From: Acinetobacter sp. WU_MDCI_Axc73
GTDB taxonomy: Bacteria; Pseudomonadota; Gammaproteobacteria; Pseudomonadales; Moraxellaceae
Assembly (NCBI RefSeq): GCF_025562455.1
Contig: NZ_JAHPRO010000006.1
Span: 62,001-126,000 of the forward strand
Direction: 5' to 3'
DNA: 64,000 nt
Below the pieces are notes generated by a model. That model did not search any database, had not been told where the DNA came from, and saw only the letters and a program-made list of their open reading frames with translations. The translations under genes were made by a program, and so were the position numbers. Below, piece by piece: positions 38,169 through 48,102 of this stretch (within the stretch, counting starts at the first letter, position 1; the number at the start of each line of letters is the position of its first letter).

Positions 38169-38193
38169 CTAGGCTTTGGTTGATAAGAACCGC

Positions 38194-38538
38194 TTAGGAT
38201 TTTAAATAACCTGAAAGCTGCTGGAAGTCTGTTTCGATTGCAGCCAGCGCTTTTTGCTCCATACATCTAAACTGTTTTAAAATAGCAATGCCAAAAGCGG
38301 TAACGATGGCTCCTCCGCCAGATTCACCGCCTTTATAGGTCTCAACCAAAGTCGAATTAAAAAGTTGATTCATGGTCTCTACTAGTTGCCAAGCACGACG
38401 ATAGCTCATGTTCATTTTTTTAGCTGCTTGAGAAATTGAACCTGTTTGATGAATCGCTTCGAGTAAATCTGCTTTGCCAGGTCCAAAAGCAATGTCTTGA
38501 TCAATCATCAACCTAAGACGTAATTTGAGTTGAGTCAT
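38194..38538 (-). CDS. ModE N-terminal-domain (LysR-type winged HTH) regulator
   Basis: A 114-residue protein corresponding to the DNA-binding domain of ModE only. KLRLRLMIDQDIAFGPGKADLLEAI leads into the HTH SISQAAKKMNMSYRRAW, and the wing region KGGESGGGAIVT is characteristic. The molybdate-binding TOBE/Mop repeats of full ModE are absent and no molybdate transporter genes are adjacent. It may sense metal through another partner or act constitutively; the target is unknown. It converges on hemN. Confidence 0.83.
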   Translation of the reverse strand: MTQLKLRLRLMIDQDIAFGPGKADLLEAIHQTGSISQAAKKMNMSYRRAWQLVETMNQLFNSTLVETYKGGESGGGAIVTAFGIAILKQFRCMEQKALAAIETDFQQLSGYLKS

Positions 38539-39057
38539 TGTAGAACCATAACCATTATAAAAAAGAAATTAATAGAATTTTATAATGTAATACGAAAAAT
38601 TTATAATTTAAATCGAGATATCGACTGAATTGGTTTATCTAACATATTGATAAAAAACTGTATGGAGTACTATTGGTCTATCCAGAGTAAAGCTTTCATC
38701 ATATGACAAGGGCTTTTTTCATTTAAAATAAAAACATCAAAGCTTTATTTTTTAGATTCACATTTATTTTTAGCTATAGAGTTAAATTCAAAATATTTTC
38801 TAAAATAGAAGAGAACTTTGTCTTTAAATTATGGATAAACCCTATTCCAATGATTTACGCTAAAAAGCTTTAGATTATTATAAAGAACTTGATCATAAAT
38901 CAAAAAAGTAAGATTAAAGATCTATTTGAAAGATCTAGTCCCTAAGTCTTATGTTGTCTTAAATATGAGACACTGAGTTTTATACAGGTGGTATGACTTC
39001 CATCAGGATCAGCGTAAAATTTATACAAACGCTAGCCCTGATAGAGGAGTGATGGCA
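38539..39057. other. AT-rich gap holding only an IS630-like fragment
   Basis: About 520 bases without an intact gene. A decayed transposase fragment lies at 38831-38946 and an AT-rich segment precedes it. The last 100 bases should contain the pirin promoter, but I could not assign hexamers. Confidence 0.5.
38831..38946 (+). pseudogene. Decayed N-terminal fragment of an IS630-family transposase
   Basis: Reading from ATG 38831 gives MDKPYSNDLR-stop-KALDYYKELDHKSK. A one-base frame change then gives SKIKDLFERSS. The pattern (PYSxDLRxKALDYY) is that of the N-terminal HTH region of IS630-type transposases. At least one in-frame stop and one frameshift are present and the rest of the gene is missing. 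Only a short match supports the call. Confidence 0.5.
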
Positions 39058-39942
39058 ATGAAGAATATTCAAGGCATTTATCAAAACAAACACATGCACT
39101 GGGTCGGTGATGGTTTTCCAGTCAATAATCTATTTTCTTATGATCGTTTTGGACAAGCCATTAGTCCATTTTTGTTATTAGACTATGCCGCACCTTATGA
39201 GTTTAAACCGACGCATTCACAACGCGGTGTCGGCTCACATCCACATCGTGGTTTTGAGACAGTGACGATTGCCTATAAAGGTGAAGTGACTCATAAAGAT
39301 TCAGCAGGTGGTGGTGGAACTATCAAAACAGGCGATGTGCAATGGATGACAGCAGGTGGTGGTATTTTACACGAAGAGTTTCATTCGCCTGAGTTCGCAG
39401 AGCACGGCGGTTTGTTTGAAATGGCACAGCTTTGGGTCAATTTACCTGCGCATTCAAAAATGACACCTGCCAAATATCAGGCAATTGAATCGGATCAAAT
39501 TCCATTAATTCCATTGGATGATGCAGGAAGTTATATCCGCGTCGTTGCTGGCGAATACCAGACTGCACGAGGGGCTGCTACCACTTTTAGTCCTGTGAAT
39601 GTCTGGGACGGCTTTATCACCGCGGGTAAAACCTATAAGTTCAGCGTTCCTGTAGGACATAATTCACTGTTGGTGGTAATGAGTGGCGATGTTCTGATCA
39701 ATGCAACACATGAAGTGGGAGAGCGTTCAGTGGCCATTTTTGATCAGGCTGATGTCGATTTTGAACTGATAGCCAACAGCGATGCTAAATTTCTGGTGTT
39801 GACTGGTGAGCCTTTGAATGAGCCGATTGAAGGCTATGGACCATTTGTGATGAACAGTAAAAAAGAAATTATAGAAGCCATTCATGACTTCAATAACGGA
39901 AAATTTGGTCGGATTAGTGCAGAGGCTCAACTTAACCACTAA
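39058..39942 (+). CDS. Pirin-family bicupin
   Basis: A 294-residue bicupin. The N-terminal metal site is visible as HPHRGFETVT and LHEEFH, surrounded by the pirin signatures RGVGSHPHRG and GDVQWMTAGGG. Bacterial pirins can have quercetin 2,3-dioxygenase activity or regulatory roles; which applies is unknown. The ATG at 39058 is 8 bases after GAGGAG; the in-frame GTG 39049 and ATG 39052 overlap or adjoin that ribosome-binding site. Confidence 0.9.
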   Translation: MKNIQGIYQNKHMHWVGDGFPVNNLFSYDRFGQAISPFLLLDYAAPYEFKPTHSQRGVGSHPHRGFETVTIAYKGEVTHKDSAGGGGTIKTGDVQWMTAGGGILHEEFHSPEFAEHGGLFEMAQLWVNLPAHSKMTPAKYQAIESDQIPLIPLDDAGSYIRVVAGEYQTARGAATTFSPVNVWDGFITAGKTYKFSVPVGHNSLLVVMSGDVLINATHEVGERSVAIFDQADVDFELIANSDAKFLVLTGEPLNEPIEGYGPFVMNSKKEIIEAIHDFNNGKFGRISAEAQLNH

Positions 39943-39964
39943 AACATGATGATTTTCAAATAAG

Positions 39965-39998
39965 AAAGCCCTTTATCAACCTTGATAAAGGGCTTTTT
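39965..39998 (+). terminator. pirin terminator
   Basis: The arms 39965-39979 and 39982-39996 form a perfect 15 bp stem with a two-base centre, followed by Ts to 39998. Confidence 0.85.
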
Positions 39999-40009
39999 CG
40001 CTGTAATGT

Positions 40010-40022
40010 AATGATTATCATT
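40010..40022. promoter_or_regulatory. Fur-like 6-1-6 box
   Basis: AATGAT-T-ATCATT is a perfect 6-1-6 inverted repeat matching the central 13 bases of the classical Fur consensus. It lies 330 bp before the FAD oxidoreductase start, so either a distant promoter or an unannotated transcript would be its target. Confidence 0.5.
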
Positions 40023-40351
40023 TTAAGGTTTTTATAAAAAATTTTTGTGATTTTTTCTGCATTTTTATGGTCTTATCTTATCGCAAATGAAAATCACTGT
40101 AAAATTTTTATTGATCCAATGGTTAATTTATCTTGTTTTTTTTACTGAACTTTTTTAAAAATTCAAGATTAAAACTGCAACAATTTCAACTATTTGTTTT
40201 GTTGGTATAGTGTGATTTTGGTCACATTTTTATATGCTCATTTTTTACGCAAAACTTTAAAAATTTTAAGAAAAACTGGTAGATTTTAATACGGTGTTTT
40301 TCATGGCGATCAGTCATAATCAAAAAAATTCTCAACTGATGGATCATAATT

Positions 40352-41650
40352 TTGGATATCGCAATTATCGGTAGCGGAATGGCTGGTCTTGCTACCGCAA
40401 GAATTTTAAAAGATGCAGGACATACGGTGACGATATTTGAAGCCCTCTCAGGTCGAGGAATGGATAGCCATAGCATTGAGTTCGAGGGCGGGGTGATCGA
40501 TGCTCCTCTGCGTGTGATGAATCCTTATTTATGGAAGAATACTTTAAGTCTGGCAACGCATTTGGGTATGAAAATGTTTCCAGTACGGACTTATATGGCG
40601 TGTAGTTGGTTATTTGAAGACCGTACAGAAACGTGGTTAACCACTACGCGTAGCCGCATTGGAAATTTCCCAATTATCAATAATAAAAAAGGGATTCAAC
40701 AATATGGTTGGCGTCTGGTTAAAGGAATGTTACAGCTAAAAACTGCGATTAATCAGTTTTTTAAATCTAAACAACAAGATATTACCTTAGCCGAATTTAT
40801 TAATCAGAATCATATTGAAGAAGTGTTTTGGCATGGCGCGGTGATGCCTGTGCTATATACCATTTGTACCTGTAACCCTAAAACCATTGGTGAATGGCCT
40901 GCAAAACCTTTATTGACTTTTTTGCGTCAACTGACTGATGGTGATGCTTTATTGCGTATGCAAGGTGGAACCCCAGCGTTTGTTGATCGTTTGATTGACG
41001 GGGTGGATATTCGCAGTGGCTCGGCGATTACTCAGGTCGAGCAACAAGGCGAAAAAGTAAAAGTAGTCAATACTCAAGGCGAACAAGGGTTATATGATCG
41101 CGTGATTGTGGCGACCCCAACCTCTAAAGTTGAAAAGTTTTTAAATCCTGAACAATTTGCAGATGATATTGCGCTCTTAAAACAATTTCGTTTTGAAGAT
41201 GGAGATCTGGTGATCCATACAGATACATCGGTGATGCCTCCACGTCGCAAAGACTGGTCAGTCCTAAGCTATATGATGGATCGTAAATTTACCCGTCAAC
41301 AATTTACCGTTTGGATGAATGCGGTTGAACCGACATTGGTGGGTAAAAATCCTGTGTTCCAAACTTGGCGACCTGTTACAGAAATTGATCCAAAGAAAAT
41401 CATTTCTACTGTGAAATTGACTCGTGCAGTCGTGGACTCCAAAACAGTCGCGTTAAACAAGGAATTGCAACAACGCCACAAAATGCCAAATCGTAAAGTC
41501 TTTTATTGTGGTTCATGGTCTTGCGATGGCTTACCTATTTTAGAATCTGCGGTGACCTCAGCCATGCATATTGCTGAAATTTTTAACGCGCCATTGCCGT
41601 TTATAGGGTTAACACCTAAAGTGGAGGTCGCTCCCCAACTCGGCTACTAA
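40352..41650 (+). CDS. FAD-dependent amine-oxidase-like oxidoreductase (TTG start)
   Basis: A 432-residue flavoprotein of the amine oxidase/phytoene-desaturase fold. DIAIIGSGMAGLATARIL is the dinucleotide-binding motif, DRVIVATP the second FAD signature, and YCGSWSCDGLPILESAVTSA the C-terminal FAD motif. The start is TTG at 40352 because no in-frame ATG precedes the Rossmann strand and the next ATG would remove it. The ribosome-binding site is weak. It pairs with a methyltransferase gene four bases downstream. The substrate is not evident. Confidence 0.85.
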   Translation: MDIAIIGSGMAGLATARILKDAGHTVTIFEALSGRGMDSHSIEFEGGVIDAPLRVMNPYLWKNTLSLATHLGMKMFPVRTYMACSWLFEDRTETWLTTTRSRIGNFPIINNKKGIQQYGWRLVKGMLQLKTAINQFFKSKQQDITLAEFINQNHIEEVFWHGAVMPVLYTICTCNPKTIGEWPAKPLLTFLRQLTDGDALLRMQGGTPAFVDRLIDGVDIRSGSAITQVEQQGEKVKVVNTQGEQGLYDRVIVATPTSKVEKFLNPEQFADDIALLKQFRFEDGDLVIHTDTSVMPPRRKDWSVLSYMMDRKFTRQQFTVWMNAVEPTLVGKNPVFQTWRPVTEIDPKKIISTVKLTRAVVDSKTVALNKELQQRHKMPNRKVFYCGSWSCDGLPILESAVTSAMHIAEIFNAPLPFIGLTPKVEVAPQLGY

Positions 41651-41654
41651 ATTG

Positions 41655-42470
41655 ATGAAATTACTTCATGCGTTAACCGCTAAACTTCCTCATAAATATG
41701 CAATTGATGCCGCACGATTAGGGGATGAGCGGACACTCGCGTGGAGTAATCTTGGATATTGGGACAATACCACAGATTATAAAACTGCATGTTGCCAGTT
41801 AGCAGATCAACTGGCAAACGCAGTTCATTTAACGGCACAAGATCGTTTATTGGATTTAGGCTGTGGTCAAGGTGCGAGTTTGCAACATTGGATCGAGCAT
41901 TATCAGGTGCAACAGCCCAGCGCGCTAGAGTTACAGCCAGCACTTATTCAGCGGATTCATCAATATTTGCCGCAGTTAGAGCACATCCAGCAAGGTTCAT
42001 TTTTAGATTTAGCTCAGTTGAACTTTCCTCAGCTCTTTGATGTCATCTTATGCATAGATGCAGCCTATCATAGTGACTTACGATGCTTTTTAGATGCGGT
42101 CAAACCCGCGCTCAAAGCACAGGGACGTTTGGGTTTTCATTATTTGGTCTTGTCGGAGAAATGGCAGCAACTTTCCCGATTTCAGCAACAAAAATACTTT
42201 TATTTACTTAAAGCTGCGGATGTAAATCTGAGCCACATTGCCACACTCAGTAAGACGCGACTTCAGCTTGAGCAACAAGGATTTTACCAAGTTAAAAGTG
42301 TCGATATCACTGAGTCGGTATTGGGTGGTTTTGCACGGTTTATGGTTTCACATTCCAATACAAAAAAAGATTTGGCGCAATTAAAAATACAGGCAACAGC
42401 AAAATTGTGTGATTACCTGAACAGAGAGGGCATGATTCGTTATATGCAAGTGAGTGCAATAAAAAAATAA
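41655..42470 (+). CDS. Class I SAM-dependent methyltransferase
   Basis: A 271-residue protein with the SAM-binding motif I LLDLGCGQGASLQHW, an acidic residue ending strand 2 region (SALELQ), and motif IV FDVILCIDAAYHS. The N-terminal part WSNLGYWDNTTDY resembles small-molecule methyltransferases. The ATG at 41655 is preferred over the TTG one codon earlier. Close spacing to the preceding FAD oxidoreductase suggests a two-enzyme pathway acting on one unidentified metabolite, possibly a lipid or terpenoid (weak inference). Confidence 0.85.
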   Translation: MKLLHALTAKLPHKYAIDAARLGDERTLAWSNLGYWDNTTDYKTACCQLADQLANAVHLTAQDRLLDLGCGQGASLQHWIEHYQVQQPSALELQPALIQRIHQYLPQLEHIQQGSFLDLAQLNFPQLFDVILCIDAAYHSDLRCFLDAVKPALKAQGRLGFHYLVLSEKWQQLSRFQQQKYFYLLKAADVNLSHIATLSKTRLQLEQQGFYQVKSVDITESVLGGFARFMVSHSNTKKDLAQLKIQATAKLCDYLNREGMIRYMQVSAIKK

Positions 42471-42501
42471 AAAGAAAATTTTATGATCAATAGAAGGGAG
42501 A

Positions 42502-42577
<76 letters not shown>

Positions 42578-42806
42578 AACGTGGCGTGAATTTTACCGAA
42601 GCCCACGAAAAAAACAAGTCTCAAATGTGTATTTGTTTGAAGATTGAACATCTTTGCAATAAAAATAATCTTGAAGATAGGTTTTGAGAAAAATGTATAT
42701 TTATGCAAACATGATTTGCTCCAGATTGGATTTGAGCTTCTTGATGCGTTAAAGTTTCGCTATCTAATATGATTCCTCTTCCGAAATCTGGCTGGAGTAA
42801 GCCCTC

Positions 42807-43337
42807 ATGGCATTACACGATTTATTAAGCAAATTTGATCTTCCTGTCTCTGAAAACCCTGAAACCAAAGATTATGTATTTAATCACACCATGATTCGGG
42901 TGAAAAATCTGCAAGAGTCGATTCAGTGGTATGCCAAAGTTTTGGGTTTCGTGCCTGTGTATGAACAGATATTTGATGAAGCTGCATTTACCATTGTTTA
43001 TCTGGTACGTCGTCATTTAAATGAAATTCCTGTAGACGATATTGAGCGTAAACAATGGGTATTAAGCCAATCAGGGGTACTCGAATTAACCTTAAATCAT
43101 GGTACTGAGAATGATCCAGAGTTTCATTACCACAATGGCAACAGTGAACCACGTGGTTTTGGGCACTTATGTGTTTCTGTCCCTGACGTGGTTAAAGAAT
43201 GTGAACGCTTTGAGCAATTAGGTGTGAATTTCCAAAAGCGTCTCAGTGAAGGTCGTATGAATTATGTCGCTTTTATCAAAGATCCAGATGATTACTGGAT
43301 TGAGATTTTACAACCGACACCCCTCAGCCATACTTAA
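42807..43337 (+). CDS. gloA: GloA lactoylglutathione lyase (glyoxalase I), long form
   Basis: Converts the methylglyoxal-glutathione hemithioacetal to S-lactoylglutathione. The 176-residue length matches the longer, Zn-type glyoxalase I rather than the approximately 135-residue Ni-type of E. coli. Metal ligands are visible in the expected order: FNHTMIRV, LELTLNHG, GFGHLCVSV and YWIEILQP. GGAG lies about 10 bases upstream of the ATG. Confidence 0.94.
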   Translation: MALHDLLSKFDLPVSENPETKDYVFNHTMIRVKNLQESIQWYAKVLGFVPVYEQIFDEAAFTIVYLVRRHLNEIPVDDIERKQWVLSQSGVLELTLNHGTENDPEFHYHNGNSEPRGFGHLCVSVPDVVKECERFEQLGVNFQKRLSEGRMNYVAFIKDPDDYWIEILQPTPLSHT

Positions 43338-43469
43338 TTATCTGGCGATGGTTAGAGAATAGTCTGCTAAAATATTATTTTATATCAATGTGTTGTTGTT
43401 AAAATCCAATTCATTGAACATATCGGAGAGGTGTAAAAGCGTCCTTTCCTCTCAAGTTGAGAGCTAAAA

Positions 43470-43497
43470 ATGGGAGATAAATTATTTTATCTCCCAT
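43470..43497. terminator. Hairpin between convergent gloA and uvrA
   Basis: The arms 43470-43481 and 43486-43497 form a perfect 12 bp stem with a TTAT loop. No long T run follows, so it may act as a weak terminator or an RNA 3' end. Confidence 0.55.
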
Positions 43498-43577
43498 CGT
43501 TCTACGCACTTGCCAAGCCTTTCAGTCTGATCGTAGCGGATGCTGTATTTTTTGCTTATATTATGCCCACTTGGAGA

Positions 43578-46409
43578 TTAGTTCAACATCGGCTTTAAGA
43601 AACGTCCTGTATGTGAAATCTCCACTTCAGCCACTTGCTCAGGCGTACCTTCAGCAATAATTTGACCGCCACCAGAACCCCCTTCTGGGCCCAAGTCAAT
43701 AATCCAGTCTGCGGTTTTAATCACATCCAGATTATGCTCAATCACTACAATGGTATTACCTTTGTTGCGTAGTTCATGCAAGATGTCGAGTAGCTTGGCA
43801 ATATCATGAAAATGCAGCCCTGTAGTAGGTTCATCTAATACATACAGAGTTTTACCTGTATCACGCTTGGCTAGCTCACGTGCCAGTTTCACCCGTTGTG
43901 CCTCACCACCTGAAAGTGTAGTTGCTGCCTGACCTAAACGAATATAACCTAAGCCCACTTGAGTCAGTGTTTCCAAACGGCGATGAATCACAGGAATGGC
44001 ATTAAAAAACTCTGCGCCATCTTCCACTGTCATTTCCAGTACATCAGAAATATTTTTGCCTTTATAGGTGACTTCCAGCGTTTCACGATTATAGCGTTTC
44101 CCATGACAGGCATCGCAAGGCACATACATGTCAGGTAAAAAGTGCATGGCGACTTTAATCATGCCATCCCCTTCACAGACTTCACAACGACCACCTTTCA
44201 CGTTAAATGAAAAACGTCCTGCGGCATAACCACGTGCTTTGGCTTCAGGGGTTTGTGCAAATAATTCACGAATCGGAGTAAATAAACCCGTGTAAGTCGC
44301 AGGGTTGGAACGTGGTGTACGACCGATCGGGCTTTGGTCAATATCGACCACTTTATCCAGATGTTGTAAACCGTCAATTGAATCGAACTTTTCTGCGGTC
44401 AGCGTAGTGGCGCCATTAAGCTGAGTTGCAGCTAATGGTAATAATGTACGATTAATTAAGGTGGATTTCCCAGAACCTGATACACCTGTGACACAGGTCA
44501 TGATACCTAAAGGAATAGTCAGATCGACATTTTTCAGGTTATGACCCGCTGCCCCTGAGAGTTTGATTTTTTGATCAGGTGTGGGGGATTGCAGACGTTG
44601 TTTAGGAACTTCGATTTTGAGCTGACCAGAGAGATATTGTCCAGTTAATGAATCTTTATGCTTTTTCAGTTCATCCGCCGTGCCTTCTGCAATGATTTCA
44701 CCGCCATGCACTCCCGCACCGGGGCCGATATCGATAATATGATCAGCAGCCCGAATCGCATCCTCATCATGCTCAACGACCAGAACGGTATTGCCCAGAT
44801 CACGCAGACGAATCAGGGTCTGTAGTAAACGGTCATTATCACGTTGATGTAAGCCAATCGAAGGTTCATCCAGTACATACATCACGCCCATCAAACCAGC
44901 GCCGATTTGTGAAGCCAGACGAATACGCTGTGCTTCACCGCCAGATAAAGTTTCGGCAGAACGTGCCAGACTTAAATAATTCAGTCCGACACTGACTAAA
45001 AAGTGTAAGCGCTCACGAATTTCCTTAAAGATTTTATCGGCAATTTCGCCTTTGGCTCCCGACAGATTTAAATCCTGATAATAGCGTTCTGCATCACCAA
45101 TCGACATACTGGTAATGTCAGCAATGGTTTTATCCTTTACTTTGACATGACGGGAAATTTCATTCAGACGCGAACCGCCACAGGCATCACATGCGGCATT
45201 GGATAAATATTGCGCCAGATCATCACGCACATAATTACTTTCGGTTTCGCGGTAACGACGCTCCAGATGTGTAATCACGCCTTCAAATGGAATCACTCGA
45301 TTATGCCGACGACCACGCTCATCGATATAACTCAGGTCAATTTTTTCCTTGCCTGTGCCATATAAAAATTTCTTTTGCGTGTCTTTATCCAGTTTATTCC
45401 ACGGTTCATCCAGCGAGAAACCAAAATGTTCAGCCACTTTTTGCAGCATCGAGTAATAATACGGACGTTGACGATCCCAACCACGAATCGCCCCTTGGCT
45501 AATCGATAAATCTGGACTTGGAATCAATTTCTCAGCACTAAAATGACTACGTGTACCCAAACCATCACAGACAGGACAGGCACCGAAGGGATTATTAAAT
45601 GAGAACATCCGTGGTTCGAGTTCTGCCACTGCACGATCACATTCAGGGCAGGAGTGTTTGGCTGAAAACACCCGATCAGGCTGTTCGGCCTGCATCCACG
45701 ATAAAATCGCCAGATCACTGCCTAAACGCAGCGCAGTTTCAAAGGATTCAGCGATACGATTGCCCAGATCATCCCGCACTTTAAAGCGATCTACGACCAC
45801 TTCAATGGTATGTTTTTTCTTTTTATCGAGTTCCGGTGGACTATCAATATCGATAATTTCACCATCAACACGCGCGCGAACAAAACCCTGACCTTGTAGT
45901 TGTTCAAATAGTTGTGAATATTCACCTTTACGTTCGCGAACTACGGGCGCTAGTAGCATTAACGCGGTGCCTTCTTCCAGTGCTTTCACCGCATCGACCA
46001 TTTCAGATACCGTTTGTGCGACCATCGGCAAATCATGTTCAGGGCAATAAGGCGTACCGACACGAGCGTAGAGTAAACGCAAATAGTCATAAATTTCGGT
46101 AATCGTGCCGACCGTTGAACGGGGGTTGTGGCTGGTGGATTTTTGTTCAATTGCAATTGCAGGACTTAGGCCTTCAATCGCATCGACGTCTGGTTTTTCC
46201 ATCTGGGATAAAAACTGACGTGCGTAAGCGGACAGCGATTCGACATAGCGACGCTGACCTTCAGCATATAAGGTATCAAAGGCTAAAGAGGATTTACCTG
46301 AGCCTGAGAGTCCCGTAATCACCACAAACTTATCGCGTGGAATATCGAGAGACACGTTTTTTAAGTTATGGGTACGCGCACCTCGAATACGGATATGACT
46401 TTGGCTCAT
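43578..46409 (-). CDS. uvrA: UvrA excinuclease ABC subunit A
   Basis: Damage-recognition ATPase of nucleotide excision repair. At 943 residues it is full length, with two ABC modules (Walker [10 protein letters not shown] and [12 protein letters not shown] signatures LSGGEAQRI and LSGGEAQRV). Zinc-finger cysteine sets are visible (CPECDRAV...CPVCDGLG and CEVCEGDG...CDACHGKR). In Acinetobacter uvrA is near ssb, and here an MFS gene and a run of small genes separate them. Confidence 0.98.
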   Translation of the reverse strand: MSQSHIRIRGARTHNLKNVSLDIPRDKFVVITGLSGSGKSSLAFDTLYAEGQRRYVESLSAYARQFLSQMEKPDVDAIEGLSPAIAIEQKSTSHNPRSTVGTITEIYDYLRLLYARVGTPYCPEHDLPMVAQTVSEMVDAVKALEEGTALMLLAPVVRERKGEYSQLFEQLQGQGFVRARVDGEIIDIDSPPELDKKKKHTIEVVVDRFKVRDDLGNRIAESFETALRLGSDLAILSWMQAEQPDRVFSAKHSCPECDRAVAELEPRMFSFNNPFGACPVCDGLGTRSHFSAEKLIPSPDLSISQGAIRGWDRQRPYYYSMLQKVAEHFGFSLDEPWNKLDKDTQKKFLYGTGKEKIDLSYIDERGRRHNRVIPFEGVITHLERRYRETESNYVRDDLAQYLSNAACDACGGSRLNEISRHVKVKDKTIADITSMSIGDAERYYQDLNLSGAKGEIADKIFKEIRERLHFLVSVGLNYLSLARSAETLSGGEAQRIRLASQIGAGLMGVMYVLDEPSIGLHQRDNDRLLQTLIRLRDLGNTVLVVEHDEDAIRAADHIIDIGPGAGVHGGEIIAEGTADELKKHKDSLTGQYLSGQLKIEVPKQRLQSPTPDQKIKLSGAAGHNLKNVDLTIPLGIMTCVTGVSGSGKSTLINRTLLPLAATQLNGATTLTAEKFDSIDGLQHLDKVVDIDQSPIGRTPRSNPATYTGLFTPIRELFAQTPEAKARGYAAGRFSFNVKGGRCEVCEGDGMIKVAMHFLPDMYVPCDACHGKRYNRETLEVTYKGKNISDVLEMTVEDGAEFFNAIPVIHRRLETLTQVGLGYIRLGQAATTLSGGEAQRVKLARELAKRDTGKTLYVLDEPTTGLHFHDIAKLLDILHELRNKGNTIVVIEHNLDVIKTADWIIDLGPEGGSGGGQIIAEGTPEQVAEVEISHTGRFLKPMLN

Positions 46410-46600
46410 AAAATGATCCTAAACGAATTTTAAAAGGGTTATATGATAGCGCATGAAAAATGTTCAAGCATGAAATTTACCATTTTATGCGTCAATTTGT
46501 GTCGGCAGAAAACAAACAGAATAAACTTTTATACACATGAAGATAAATCCATTATATTTAAAGTTCTAAAAATAAACTTGATCAAAAAAATAGGATCATC

Positions 46601-46954
46601 ATGTTGGCTAAAATACTGATTACACTCATCGCATTGTTACATGTATATATCTTGATACTGGAAATGTTTTTGTGGGATCAGCCGCATGGACTCAAAGCCT
46701 TTGGAAATACTTTGGAAAAAGCACAACTCACCAAAGTCTTGGCACAAAATCAGGGTTTATATAATGGTTTTCTTGCCGCAGGTTTGTTTTGGTCATTGTG
46801 TGCGCCTGTAAGTGATGCAGTGCCTCTGGCTACTTTCTTTTTGAGCTGTGTTTTGGTGGCAGGAATCTATGGCGGACTTACAGCAAGTCGCAAAATTATT
46901 TATATTCAGGCAATACCAGCCTTGGTTGCATTATTGGTTGTACATTTATTTTAA
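46601..46954 (+). CDS. DUF1304-family small membrane protein
   Basis: A 117-residue protein with four predicted helices. The N-terminal LHVYILILEMFLWDQPHGLKAF and the following NQGLYNGFLAAGLFW are typical of DUF1304 (PF06993). An AGGATCATC ribosome-binding site precedes the ATG. The function of this family is not established. Confidence 0.85.
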   Translation: MLAKILITLIALLHVYILILEMFLWDQPHGLKAFGNTLEKAQLTKVLAQNQGLYNGFLAAGLFWSLCAPVSDAVPLATFFLSCVLVAGIYGGLTASRKIIYIQAIPALVALLVVHLF

Positions 46955-47078
46955 ATATGAATAAACCATTCGAGTGCGGTCTTTCATTCGTCTGTGTTCT
47001 TTTTCTGTAGAAAAGAAAATAAAGGTGGTATCAACAGTAATGAAAGAAGCTTATTTCAGAGCTGGATAACCTCTTCAT

Positions 47079-47103
47079 AAAAAAAGCACAACAGAGGTTG
47101 TGC
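47079..47103 (-). terminator. Terminator downstream of the 47139 gene
   Basis: The stem GCACAAC (47086-47092) and GTTGTGC (47097-47103) with loop AGAG is followed on the minus strand by a run of seven Ts. Confidence 0.75.
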
Positions 47104-47138
47104 GATTTGGAGTTAATGGGAGATTTTATTATTATTCA

Positions 47139-47627
47139 TTAGCAAGCGACGGCAAAATCACGTTCAAAAATAGATTCAACTTGTTCAAAGCAGATTTGTT
47201 TGGGTTGATTATGCTGTGAAAAAGAATAATGAATCACCTGTGCTTCTAATTGTGATAGTAACTGTTCATAATCTTGCCCGAAGTGTTCTAAATCCATCAA
47301 ATCAACACGTTTGGGATGATTACAATTATATTTGGCAATAAAATCCAGCATCAATTTTTGTATTTTTCGGTTAGTGAAATAAATCAGGTAGGTCGCTGCC
47401 GAACCACAATGTAAACAGCCTTTATTGATGTAAATTTCTTCGTTTGCAAACCAGCATTGGCGCAAGGTAATCATTGCATTCATCGCTTCACTACCTTGAG
47501 TTTCTATCAGCATTATGTTCTCCCACACGGTCGTGCCATAAATATTCAAGTTAAGTAAATAATAATCATTATCAAATAAGAATGCTTTAACTTGATCAAA
47601 ATTGCAAGCCAGATTTGTAAATGGCAT
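47139..47627 (-). CDS. Uncharacterised 162-residue protein with CxxC motif
   Basis: I do not recognise this family. The protein is soluble in character and acidic to neutral. It has a CLHCGSAATYLIYFT segment around residues 71-85 and several further cysteines, including two near the C-terminus region. The CxxC could bind metal or form a disulphide. It has a terminator after it and AT-rich DNA before it, so it is probably monocistronic. It is divergent from the GlpM-like gene. Confidence 0.65.
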   Translation of the reverse strand: MPFTNLACNFDQVKAFLFDNDYYLLNLNIYGTTVWENIMLIETQGSEAMNAMITLRQCWFANEEIYINKGCLHCGSAATYLIYFTNRKIQKLMLDFIAKYNCNHPKRVDLMDLEHFGQDYEQLLSQLEAQVIHYSFSQHNQPKQICFEQVESIFERDFAVAC

Positions 47628-47718
47628 CGTAGATTTTGAGTTGAATATGGCTAGGCTTCTATTTTTTTATAAGAAAAAGGAGTAAGTTCAATAGCATTGT
47701 TCCTGTGTTCTTCGTCTC

Positions 47719-48060
47719 ATGATCGGGTTGTTTTTAAAATGCACCTTAGGTGCGGCTGTGGTATTGCTAATTTCTTTATTATCCAAAAGCCGATCGTTTT
47801 ATATTGCGGGTTTGATTCCGTTATTTCCGACTTTTGCACTCATTGCGCATGTGATTGTATTTGGACAACAAGGAGCCGAGGCTTTGCGAAAAACTGCTTT
47901 ATTTGGATTATGGTCACTGATTCCTTATGGCATTTATCTCGGAACGGTGTATTACCTTGCCGATCGGGTCTCGATAGGGATGTGTCTCAGCTTTGCAACC
48001 TTGGCATGGGTGGTTGCTGCGGCAGTGTTATTGTATGGTTGGAATGCTTTTTATCACTAA
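47719..48060 (+). CDS. glpM: GlpM-family membrane protein
   Basis: A 113-residue inner-membrane protein with four helices. YIAGLIPLFPTFALIAHVIVFG and ALFGLWSLIPYGIYL closely follow the GlpM pattern. In Pseudomonas aeruginosa glpM is needed for full alginate production; a parallel role here is only inferred. The ATG at 47719 has no good ribosome-binding site, and a stop at 47692-47694 rules out an upstream extension. Confidence 0.85.
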   Translation: MIGLFLKCTLGAAVVLLISLLSKSRSFYIAGLIPLFPTFALIAHVIVFGQQGAEALRKTALFGLWSLIPYGIYLGTVYYLADRVSIGMCLSFATLAWVVAAAVLLYGWNAFYH

Positions 48061-48102
48061 GCATCAAAGCATAAATTGATATTTGTGGGGGAAGAAAACT
48101 AA

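Larger units (their letters stand above)
39943..40351. other. AT-rich gap with terminator and Fur-like box
   Basis: About 410 bases with no gene. It opens with the pirin terminator, then the Fur-like palindrome at 40010-40022, then some 300 very AT-rich bases leading to the oxidoreductase start. Confidence 0.5.
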
